Under the pieces are notes generated by a model. The model made no database searches and had not been told where the DNA came from. It was given only the letters and a program-made list of their open reading frames with translations. DNA of 46,512 nt from Methanobacteriota archaeon (lineage in GTDB: Archaea > Thermoplasmatota > Poseidoniia > Poseidoniales > Thalassarchaeaceae). Location of the stretch: positions 11,583 to 58,094 of the forward strand of contig PBSO01000006.1 in assembly GCA_002726275.1 (NCBI GenBank). The letters run 5' to 3'. Shown here one piece after another: positions 29,478-38,504 of the stretch (position 1 is its first letter; each line of letters starts with the position of its first letter). A program made the position numbers and the translations under genes.

Positions 29478-32400
29478 GGAACCAAGGAGGTCTCTCTTGA
29501 TGGGACCTCGTCAAGCTGGTCAATCTCCTGTAGAACTGCGCTCAGTGCCATCTGGGCACTCTCCCTATGTGGCTCTCCCAATACGTGGCTAGAGTACCTT
29601 GCCTCCTCGAAAATCCTGTCCAGTGAGAGCAGTGCCTGCTCGCTAATCGGTAGAGCGTTCCTTATTGCAAGCTCGAACTCCCTGACTGTCTCGAAGTCCC
29701 TCCTCAGGAAGCCCCTGCTCATCAGAATCTGGCAGAGTCCCTCGTAGCAGTTGAATATGGCCTCCCTAACCTCGTCCCCTGCGGCCAGGAGTTCTGCGGT
29801 GTAGCTGAACACTCCTGCCAAATCATCAATGGCGGCCTGCTTTCTCCTCCTTACGAACATCACTCCTGCTACGGCTAGACCAATCAAAACAATGGCAATC
29901 AGGGCAGTCAAAGCTGGCCCTACCAAGGATGCCCCTGCCTCTGGTTCGTACACGACGTCTACGACGGCGAACTGCGAGAGTCTGGCAGCGTCTATCGGAT
30001 CTATCAGATCCGAGTCTGAGCTGAATTCCACCGATAGTTCGCCCCAGAAGGCCCTATCCCACAGAGGGTGGTTCTCGTGGAATGACTCGAATTGGTAAGT
30101 GAAAATTCCATTCTGATCGGTGACACCCACCACAGTGAAGTGAGTGGCTGTCTCGTTTACCAGCCTCGCTGTTATGGAGACTCCCTCTATGGGTTGTATA
30201 CGGTCCGTCGCTGTGACATTCACCTTTCCAGACAGGGAGCTTTCCCCGATGCCAAGATAAAGTTCGTCCGGCAAGAACTCAAAGTTGACTGGTACCTTAA
30301 TCACGACCTCGAAATTAATCACGCCGCCATTGAGGAATCTTGAGGAGTCTGGATCAACAACCAATGACATACTGGCAATTCCGGGAGGCATGGTCGATAT
30401 CGCGTTTGACTCCACTAGGAATTGGCCGGTTGTTTCGTCCCATGTGATTTTTGTATTTGGCCTGAGTGAGTCCTCCCAATATAGGGAAATTTCCATCTCC
30501 TCCATAGTATTCCCCTCTCCCCCGATCTCAATAATCCTGCCAAGGACCCTGATTGGCCTATTCCCATCGCTTCTGACAACCTCATCCTCTAGGAATAGAA
30601 TCTCAATCTTTACATCGGCCCTTGTATAGACAGTGGCATTCACAGAATTTGCTAGGTACAACTGCTCTCCTGAGAATACCAGTGAAACATCGTGGGAGCC
30701 CCTAGAGATCAGATACCCAAGTTCGTGACTGATGCTGAATGTTCCGTCTATACTGGTAGTGATGGTGGAGATGACCTCTCCATCAAGTAGGAATGACAGT
30801 TCCCTGCCCTCCAATCCGGGATTTCCCGCTGAGTCTGCATCGAATAGCCTCCCAGAGAGGTTCCATGATCCACCCCGAGTGACCACGTTGTTCTCCACCT
30901 GCAGGGTCATCCCAGTATGATACGCTATTGTGAGGTTCGCTTCAACGGATCCTTGACGGTGATATCCTTGGTCGGGTGCAATTACAGTGAGGGAGTGTTG
31001 CCCGACATCTAGGAACTCTGAGACCACCCAGGAGTGTGCCCATTGGCCATTTTCATCGGTTGTAGTTGTGCCAATCAGTATTCCGTCGATGAAAATCTGA
31101 AGAGAGTGATTCTCGAGCCATCCATTTGGCAGATTGTCCTTGACATTACCACTGAGCTTCAGAACATCTCCGACTGCAACAGGATTGGGTTGTTCTATTT
31201 CGACCTCGACAGGTCCGAATACTGTGAAAATGGTGGTTGAGTTTGAGGCGATAACGAACTCCTCGCCGCTGAATTCAATTCTAACGTTCCTAGGCCCTAG
31301 TGGCATATCTGGTGGAACGGGGAAGAACAGACTGAATGTTCCGTTATCTGAGACTGACAGTGAAGTGAGGAATTGGTCGTTCATGTAAACGTCAAGTTCT
31401 CGGCCGGGGAGGACTCTGCCAGCACCATCAGTTAGCATCCCCTCAATAAGTAGGAGTTCGTTCCTATCTATCTCCCCGGGAGGCGTAGTTAGGACTACCT
31501 GCGAGGTCTGCGTGGCATTGAATTGCTCTGTTACTGTCGAAGGGAGGAAGTACTCGGGATTCAGGGAGTCGCCCTGCCCCATTGGATCGACCCAGGTAAA
31601 TCCTCCGAGGAAGTCCACGGTGAGAGTGTGGGCTCCATAGTCAGTGTCCAGTGGGAGGTCGTATGTAATGCTCCAAGCCCCAGTTGATGCGTTGGAAATT
31701 GAAGTGTACAAAGGACCGACATCTATGCCATCTATTGAGAGGTGGACCACTCCGCCCTTTTCCTCGCCATTCTCGATCAGTGGTGCACCGTGCTCATCCA
31801 ACAGGGTTCCAGTGAATGTTACTGACTCGCCTGCTATGGCCGAGCCTGTTACTGAGGTCACTTCGAGTACAGAGGGTGCAAGTATTACCACCCTTGTCCA
31901 TGTTTCATCGCCAAGCAACCCGGTTGAGCCATTGAATCCTGCGAATGTAGCAGTTATTGTCATCGGCCCCGGTGCCCTGTTTTCGTCAGTCTGAATTGAG
32001 GTTGTAAGTATGCCACCCTCATCTGTGAATCCTGACCACGATGGCGCCCCATCTATCGAGACGTCTATCTGGCCTCCCGAAACGAACTGTCCTGAATTGT
32101 CAATCAAGGACATGTTCAGGGTGATGTTGTCACCCCTCACGACCCTCTCATCCGGATCCAAGTCGGCAGGAGATATTATCGAAAGCATGGAGAATCCCCT
32201 GCTATCGAATGACCCATCTTCGGAGCTTGCGCCGTAATAGTTGACAGAAGGGGTGTAAGAAGCAGTGATGTTATGAGTCCCCCTGGGGAATGAAAGATCT
32301 AGGAAAATCCTAGCTGCCCATGTACCGTTTGCATCGACCGTCCCACCAGTTACAGAGAAGGAGTTAGTGTCACCGTCAATAGCGAAGTTTAGTGTTGGAT

Positions 32401-35400
32401 TCAGAGCATTTCCCGATCTGTCCACGATTCCACTCCCATTACTGGATGTCAACGTACCACTGATGTCTAGGAACTCTCCCGCAGCTGGATTGGAGGTGAT
32501 TGGATCGAATGATATGGTTGTCGGGGACCTTACTGTGATGGTGTTGATAATTGTTGATGAAGTGTGCAGTGTGTCCGAACCGTTCGATCCATTGAACATG
32601 AGAATTATTGGAATAAGTCCCAAGGGATGCGAATGAGGTACTGAAAATGTGAAGTTGACAATTCCCTGTCCGTTTGTGGACTGTTCGGGGTTAAGCCATG
32701 TTTCGTGGAATAATGCGGAGACGGACATGTTTGCTAACTGTCTGTCTGCATCACTTGACTCAACCAATCTAGCACCGAATGAGATTGATGTGCCCCTGTC
32801 GACTATTGTGTTCAATATCGGGTTTCTGTCTGTTAATTGAGTCACGCCTCTGACCAAGATAGTCTCATTGCCCGTCCCCGTTAGGTAGAAGGGGGTGCTT
32901 CCGTTTTCCACACTTACCACCACGGTTTTCAGCCCGTTGCTCACTCCGTCCCCCAGTGGGTCTGTTGGCACCATTACAGAAAATGAGCCGTTCGCTGAGG
33001 TGACGTGTCCAGTGATTAGTGTCTCACTAGGGTCATTTAGGAAGAAGACCTCCAGGGTCATAGGGCCAGAAACTGAACGGTTCTGGTCAACTCCGTCGAG
33101 GACCTGCCCTTGTAATTGGAAGAATTGCCCAGCAGTAACTTCCGGCAAGGGGGCATTGTCGATCCTGATGCTGCTTGCAACCTGTACAGTAAGGTTGACC
33201 ATGCTCTCATTGCCTAGCCACCTTCCTGCGTCAGGAGTAGTCAGGCTGTCAGTGATATCGTCCGGTGCATGCAGTCGAACGTCGTAATACCCAGGAGGGG
33301 CGTCTGCAGGAATTGTAGAAGTGAAGCGAGCAACCCCATCTGATCCTGAAACTGTGCTATTGAGGACCTGCTGAAGAGGTCCGCCCCAATCGAAGTACAT
33401 ATCGACAGTAGTATTTTGCAGTCTCTTCGAACTCTCCACATCGGTGATGGTGGCATTAGTCACCAGTGTCTGTCCTGCGATTACGATCGACTGCAGGGGC
33501 TCGGACTCCACCACATACTCGGTCTGAATCCCAGCTTGCAGTACAACTGCCCCGGGAACAAGGTAGTATGCACCTCCAGACGGGGGGTTCTTCTCGAAAT
33601 CTAGAATGAGTCTGAGATCGTATACCCCCGCTCCCACGCCGCTTGGCATTTGGAATGTTATGTTGTATTCACCCGTTGTGTTGTCAATCCACTGCTCGCC
33701 CAGTCTGTATGTTACGGGAGGGGCTGGGAGGCCGTCCGGAGTAGGGGGTTGTTCCGAGGGAACTTCCATATTGACGATTATCGAGGAGTTGTTTCCGAGA
33801 ATTGTGGTGTTCAGGTTAATGTCCCTAGTGAATCCTGATATCCAGGATGTTTGTCCCCTCGGAGTCCATTCTGAGCCGAGTGTGTGAGTTACGTCTGCCC
33901 TGCCTTGGACTCTGACGGTGTCCAGAACACTATTCGGAAGAAGCCATGTGGAGCCACTGTAATTCAGTTGCCATGGGTAATCTCCGGCCTCGACATCGAT
34001 TGTTGGCCTCCATGTGACCATGACCCTAGGTAGTTCGGGATTCGATTGATTCCACACTAGCTCTCCATTGAAATCCAGAGTGTAGTCTCCCAAGAAGCTC
34101 GCGACTGAAGTTCCAGTATGGTCGGACAGTGTGACCTCTACCTCTGAATCGGAACCAACTGGTGCAGGATTTAGGATATAGCTGAAGTTGATACGGCTCT
34201 TTACTCCGTGCTCATCCCTGACCACTGCCTCATCTTTTGCGAATAGTCCATCTGCCTCGAATTGATACCTTATCTCGACAAGTCCCGCAGGGATGGGGAC
34301 ATCAGCAGCTGAGAATGACCAATTTACGGCGAACTGCCCCAGTGCCCCGGACCAATCTGAATCATTCAGATACCACGATGTCAAGGTGGTGAATGGCCCA
34401 TTTGCAGCAGATCTTCGCATCTGCATTGTCAAGGTTCCATTTAGTGCCTCAGGAATCGCCGACCTACTTAGGACGGTTCCGTTGAGGAAAATGGGCTGAT
34501 CGATCTCCAGTATGGTGTTGTTTTCCCCCTGTCCCTCTAGAGTCACCGTCAAGTTTGGAGCGGGCGTCAGGTTCAGGTTAAAGCCGACTGAGCTGGGCCG
34601 TAAGTGGTAGAGTGGCGTGCTTGCGTTATTGAGGTCTTCCTCATGCCAACCAAGGAAATTCAGAGTTGCGGAAATCAATCCTTCCTGTTCAGTTTCGTCA
34701 ATTGGGACTGAGAATTCGTAGTACCCCCCTGCACCGACGCTGGAAATGAGGCTTACTGGTCCATCGAAAGAGGTAGTGTAGTTGAGGACTACCTGTAGGC
34801 TGTCCAACTGTGTGATGTCGTTGTATGGCTCACTGGAAAGGGATATGTCGCCCGTAATTGTGGTATTCACCCCTATGCCAATCTTGGGCTCATCAGGAGG
34901 TTCCGGGTCATTCACCGACATTGACACGTCATCAGTGACATTCAGCTTCCATGGGAATGATATTCCCTGGGATCCGACATACCCATTCTGGTATGTGCGA
35001 AGAACGAGTGATCCGTATCCAGGATTGATCACTTCTTGGGGTTGACCAGTGATGTTGAAGGTCCCATTTGAGTCGGTAATTGCAGTACCTATGTAGTGCT
35101 CTTCGATTGCTGCTGAACCGGGGACATTCTCAGTCTGATTTGATTTCACCAGATACATGTCAATGGTGATGTTAGAGACCGTTGACTGGTTCTCAGTGAA
35201 CCTGAGAGTTCCCTCCAGGGATAGATTGCCAGACGATAGGTCCCTATCGAACCATATGGGCCCCCAGGTTTCATCCACGACCTCCACAGTTGAGAGTAGG
35301 GGGCACGCCTCGAAGGGGATCCATCCCAAATCGGCATCGCCGAGATTGGAGTTGGTCTGTAAATGGACCTCTACCCATGAGGTGAAATCCTTGCCGTATA

Positions 35401-38400
35401 CCTCGAAAGAGGTTCCCGTCCACTTCCCTCCTGAGAAACCAGTAACTTTGCGGGCAGGGATTCCTGCGGATCTGAGCATGACGGCAAATAGGGTGCTGAA
35501 CTGATCACAGTCACCCTCTAGGGAATTATTGAGGATCCAAAATGAAAGGTCGTCTTCACCATCGGCAAGGCCCACTTCCGTACCATTGTGATTTCTTAGG
35601 AAGGTGGTTGTTGAATTGCCATTAACAATGAAATCCTGTATTGCTGAGACCCTGTCCCATGCAGAGAATGCTCCTGATTCGTTGATGATGGTAGTAGTGA
35701 TTGCATTGACAAAGGCAGCAGTGTTTCCCCTCTGCAAAAATTCGCTTGGTAAGTCTGTAGCGTAGGAACTGTTGGCAAACTCGGTGGTGTTATCTCTGAT
35801 TGCCTGTGTAATCAGTACTTGTGGGGCAGTGACGAATAAGGTGTCTATGGTTGCACCATCAACAATCACGTCTCTGGTGAAATTTGAGAAATTTAGACCG
35901 GCATTGGCATCGGTCCATCCCGTGTAATTGACCGCGTTGTGAGGGGCTATTATCTCCTCGCCCGAGAAAATTAATGCTCCTGATTCCAGTGATATCTCCC
36001 AACCTAAAACCTCAGATCCGTCCCAGAACTGTTGGTCGGCGACCCCCTGTGTGGTTGAGAATCCGGGGTACATCTGCGTGTTTCCAACTAGACTGGTGTT
36101 TACACCCCATGAAATTCCCGTGTAGAAGTCATAGGTATGCCATCTCCAGTAATGAGTAATGTTGGGATCTACGCCAACCGAGGTGTTCATTGCCTCGAAG
36201 AACATCATATTGGGGTCTATGTCATCAGCGGGGTCCCATGGGTCTCCATCGGCATTTAGACAATTCATGTCCCAGAACTCGGATGTGCACTCCTGTCCGT
36301 CGGGTATTCCTCCTCCGTCAGTATCCGGATCCCTCCAATCAGTGCCCGTGGCATTCTCAATGGTATCGGGGATTCCATCGCCGTCGGTATCTACGGGATT
36401 GAGGTCGTCATTCGGGTTGTTCTGCGGGTTAGTGCCATCGAGATACTCTTGGAAGTCTGTTACTCCTCCGTTGTCGGTGTCAGATTCATTCCACAACGTG
36501 AAGTAAGTGTCGGTCGTACCATTCCCGCCGAGACTCCCAAAGGCGACCAAACATACTGTGGTGTTCTCGAAGTAATTGTTTAGCCCATCGCCATCGGTAT
36601 CCAGAAGGTTATCACAGGGGTTGCTGGGGTCAGTTTGGTTGAGAATCTCGTCCAAGTCATTCACGCCATCGCCGTCGGTATCGGACATATTCCAGTCCGA
36701 CAGAAAACCAAAGCTTCCTGTTGATTCTTCCCAATCGGCCAAGCCGTCACCATCAGTGTCGAAGTAGTCATCGTCGCAAATGGGGTCGTTGGAAAGTCCG
36801 AGAGACTGGTCCCAACACCAAGAGAAGTTGACGAACAGTACTGTTGCCGCATCGGGCGGCTTGTCGGTATCTACTCCCCTCAATGTGTCACCATTAATGG
36901 AGGTGAACCTGAAGCCGGTTAGGCTCCCGTTGGTTGATGACACGTAGAACCCCATCGGCTCCCCATTCTGCCTCCAATCCTCGGGAGTGGGGTCGAGTGA
37001 TGTGGTTTCATTCAATGTAAGTATCATGTTAGTTGAATCGAAGTCTACGATGGACAGATTCAGTGTTTGGAGAGATGTGCAGGGATCTGTACCATGGGAC
37101 GGATCAAGTTCTGATCCATCACTAATCCCCCCTCCGTCCGTGTCGGCGACATTCCACAAGGTGCACGTCATATTTTCCTCCCAATTTGGGATTCCGTCAT
37201 CGTCAAAGTCACCAGAATCCTCAATTCTGGTCGGATCTGTCTCGTTCTCATCCACTACTCCGTTCCCATTGAGGTCTTCCTCGCCGTCATCGAACTGATC
37301 ATCATCAGTATTGTTGTCACGAGGGTCAGTCGCCAGAGGGGGATCGCCATATTGGCCATTCACCTCAACTCCGTCGTCAATTCCATCGCCATCGGTATCA
37401 GGGGATGTGGGATCAGTCAACAGAACGAGGGCCTCATAGGAGTCGTTTAGCCCATCGCCATCGGTATCATTAGACTGTGGGTCAGTGGATGTAATCCCAT
37501 CTACCTCCGCCGTGAAAATCTGACAGCCTCCCGGGCCAAGTTGCAGAACTGGGTTGCACGGAGATTCGGTGGCAGTCATACTCAATGGCCCTGGTCGGAA
37601 ATACTGAGTGGGCGGAGTTGTTGTACCATTCCTAGTCCCCCATGCTGGATTCACGAACTCCTTCAAGTTGACTAGTCCGTCTCCATCGGGATCTCCGAAA
37701 GCCCCATCTTGGTTTGTACGTGATGTTGGGTCGAGTCCATTTGCCACCTCCCAACCATCGGGCATCCCATCTCCGTCCGTATCCCACCCATTGGGATCCT
37801 CGTCTATGGCCCCATCGCCATCATCGTCGTCACTGGTGCAATTAGAGTCCCCATCCCCATCGGAATCAAAATTATCCACCATTCCGTCCTTATCGTCATC
37901 AAATGTGTTGAAGCATATGTTCCCCCATGGATCTTCATCGGCCCCATCTGAACCGAGGCCCTGGATAAGTTGCATGGCGCTCTCCTCGTCCCAATTACTA
38001 ACTGGGACCGTTCCATTCCACCAAACACCATTGTCAAGCTCATTTGGAGTGTTTGTGGAGTCCCAGTTAGATGGCATTCCGAACATGAACTCATTTAGGT
38101 TGGACAGGGAGTCTCCATCGGGATCACCTGTAGAGCCATTATCTCCAGAGGGGGAAAGTGGATTCAGGCCGTACTGCCACTCCCATCCGTCTGGGAGCCC
38201 GTCATTGTCTGTATCCCAGTCTTGGGGCTGAGTGTTGATGTAGAACTCTAGTCCATACGACAGGCCGTCCCCATCCTGATCCGTAGAAGCCAACGCTTCC
38301 CAAGATGCGAACTCCAGTGCGGAGTAGGATGAGAGTAACATTAGAACAGAGAAAATAATGGCAGACCTACTCTTAGAGAGACTGTCCGAACGGGCACCAG

Positions 38401-38461
38401 TAGATTGACTAAATGAGCTCATGCTACGCAACCCCTTGTAGTTGGGCGCAAAGTAGGGCAC
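29468..38461 (-). CDS. Giant (2997 aa) secreted protein: TSP3-like Ca-binding repeats, transglutaminase-like domain, many Ig-like domains, TM and DUF4129-like cytoplasmic C-terminus
   Basis: Repeated DTDGDGxxD motifs at 36.2-38.3 kb; EGDCDQFSTLFAVMLRSAGIPARKVTGFSGG..DFTSWVEVHLQ..LGWIPFEACPL. TM VGPALTALIAIVLIGLAVAGVMFV, then AELLAAGDEVREAIFNCYEGLCQILMSRGFLRRDFETVREFELAIRNALPISEQALLSLDRIFEEARYS. Confidence 0.9.
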   Translation of the reverse strand: MPYFAPNYKGLRSMSSFSQSTGARSDSLSKSRSAIIFSVLMLLSSYSALEFASWEALASTDQDGDGLSYGLEFYINTQPQDWDTDNDGLPDGWEWQYGLNPLSPSGDNGSTGDPDGDSLSNLNEFMFGMPSNWDSTNTPNELDNGVWWNGTVPVSNWDEESAMQLIQGLGSDGADEDPWGNICFNTFDDDKDGMVDNFDSDGDGDSNCTSDDDDGDGAIDEDPNGWDTDGDGMPDGWEVANGLDPTSRTNQDGAFGDPDGDGLVNLKEFVNPAWGTRNGTTTPPTQYFRPGPLSMTATESPCNPVLQLGPGGCQIFTAEVDGITSTDPQSNDTDGDGLNDSYEALVLLTDPTSPDTDGDGIDDGVEVNGQYGDPPLATDPRDNNTDDDQFDDGEEDLNGNGVVDENETDPTRIEDSGDFDDDGIPNWEENMTCTLWNVADTDGGGISDGSELDPSHGTDPCTSLQTLNLSIVDFDSTNMILTLNETTSLDPTPEDWRQNGEPMGFYVSSTNGSLTGFRFTSINGDTLRGVDTDKPPDAATVLFVNFSWCWDQSLGLSNDPICDDDYFDTDGDGLADWEESTGSFGFLSDWNMSDTDGDGVNDLDEILNQTDPSNPCDNLLDTDGDGLNNYFENTTVCLVAFGSLGGNGTTDTYFTLWNESDTDNGGVTDFQEYLDGTNPQNNPNDDLNPVDTDGDGIPDTIENATGTDWRDPDTDGGGIPDGQECTSEFWDMNCLNADGDPWDPADDIDPNMMFFEAMNTSVGVDPNITHYWRWHTYDFYTGISWGVNTSLVGNTQMYPGFSTTQGVADQQFWDGSEVLGWEISLESGALIFSGEEIIAPHNAVNYTGWTDANAGLNFSNFTRDVIVDGATIDTLFVTAPQVLITQAIRDNTTEFANSSYATDLPSEFLQRGNTAAFVNAITTTIINESGAFSAWDRVSAIQDFIVNGNSTTTFLRNHNGTEVGLADGEDDLSFWILNNSLEGDCDQFSTLFAVMLRSAGIPARKVTGFSGGKWTGTSFEVYGKDFTSWVEVHLQTNSNLGDADLGWIPFEACPLLSTVEVVDETWGPIWFDRDLSSGNLSLEGTLRFTENQSTVSNITIDMYLVKSNQTENVPGSAAIEEHYIGTAITDSNGTFNITGQPQEVINPGYGSLVLRTYQNGYVGSQGISFPWKLNVTDDVSMSVNDPEPPDEPKIGIGVNTTITGDISLSSEPYNDITQLDSLQVVLNYTTSFDGPVSLISSVGAGGYYEFSVPIDETEQEGLISATLNFLGWHEEDLNNASTPLYHLRPSSVGFNLNLTPAPNLTVTLEGQGENNTILEIDQPIFLNGTVLSRSAIPEALNGTLTMQMRRSAANGPFTTLTSWYLNDSDWSGALGQFAVNWSFSAADVPIPAGLVEIRYQFEADGLFAKDEAVVRDEHGVKSRINFSYILNPAPVGSDSEVEVTLSDHTGTSVASFLGDYTLDFNGELVWNQSNPELPRVMVTWRPTIDVEAGDYPWQLNYSGSTWLLPNSVLDTVRVQGRADVTHTLGSEWTPRGQTSWISGFTRDINLNTTILGNNSSIIVNMEVPSEQPPTPDGLPAPPVTYRLGEQWIDNTTGEYNITFQMPSGVGAGVYDLRLILDFEKNPPSGGAYYLVPGAVVLQAGIQTEYVVESEPLQSIVIAGQTLVTNATITDVESSKRLQNTTVDMYFDWGGPLQQVLNSTVSGSDGVARFTSTIPADAPPGYYDVRLHAPDDITDSLTTPDAGRWLGNESMVNLTVQVASSIRIDNAPLPEVTAGQFFQLQGQVLDGVDQNRSVSGPMTLEVFFLNDPSETLITGHVTSANGSFSVMVPTDPLGDGVSNGLKTVVVSVENGSTPFYLTGTGNETILVRGVTQLTDRNPILNTIVDRGTSISFGARLVESSDADRQLANMSVSALFHETWLNPEQSTNGQGIVNFTFSVPHSHPLGLIPIILMFNGSNGSDTLHTSSTIINTITVRSPTTISFDPITSNPAAGEFLDISGTLTSSNGSGIVDRSGNALNPTLNFAIDGDTNSFSVTGGTVDANGTWAARIFLDLSFPRGTHNITASYTPSVNYYGASSEDGSFDSRGFSMLSIISPADLDPDERVVRGDNITLNMSLIDNSGQFVSGGQIDVSIDGAPSWSGFTDEGGILTTSIQTDENRAPGPMTITATFAGFNGSTGLLGDETWTRVVILAPSVLEVTSVTGSAIAGESVTFTGTLLDEHGAPLIENGEEKGGVVHLSIDGIDVGPLYTSISNASTGAWSITYDLPLDTDYGAHTLTVDFLGGFTWVDPMGQGDSLNPEYFLPSTVTEQFNATQTSQVVLTTPPGEIDRNELLLIEGMLTDGAGRVLPGRELDVYMNDQFLTSLSVSDNGTFSLFFPVPPDMPLGPRNVRIEFSGEEFVIASNSTTIFTVFGPVEVEIEQPNPVAVGDVLKLSGNVKDNLPNGWLENHSLQIFIDGILIGTTTTDENGQWAHSWVVSEFLDVGQHSLTVIAPDQGYHRQGSVEANLTIAYHTGMTLQVENNVVTRGGSWNLSGRLFDADSAGNPGLEGRELSFLLDGEVISTITTSIDGTFSISHELGYLISRGSHDVSLVFSGEQLYLANSVNATVYTRADVKIEILFLEDEVVRSDGNRPIRVLGRIIEIGGEGNTMEEMEISLYWEDSLRPNTKITWDETTGQFLVESNAISTMPPGIASMSLVVDPDSSRFLNGGVINFEVVIKVPVNFEFLPDELYLGIGESSLSGKVNVTATDRIQPIEGVSITARLVNETATHFTVVGVTDQNGIFTYQFESFHENHPLWDRAFWGELSVEFSSDSDLIDPIDAARLSQFAVVDVVYEPEAGASLVGPALTALIAIVLIGLAVAGVMFVRRRKQAAIDDLAGVFSYTAELLAAGDEVREAIFNCYEGLCQILMSRGFLRRDFETVREFELAIRNALPISEQALLSLDRIFEEARYSSHVLGEPHRESAQMALSAVLQEIDQLDEVPSRETSLVPQE

Positions 38462-38504
38462 TTAAGAGGAATGGAGCGTCGTTCGGACAATGACTCGCTA
38501 GTTA

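Noticed and set aside
29829-38231. Many plus-strand ORFs of 60-207 aa opposite the giant gene
   Set aside because: Antisense artefacts of Asp/Ser/Gly-rich coding repeats; the minus-strand ORF is continuous with clear domains.
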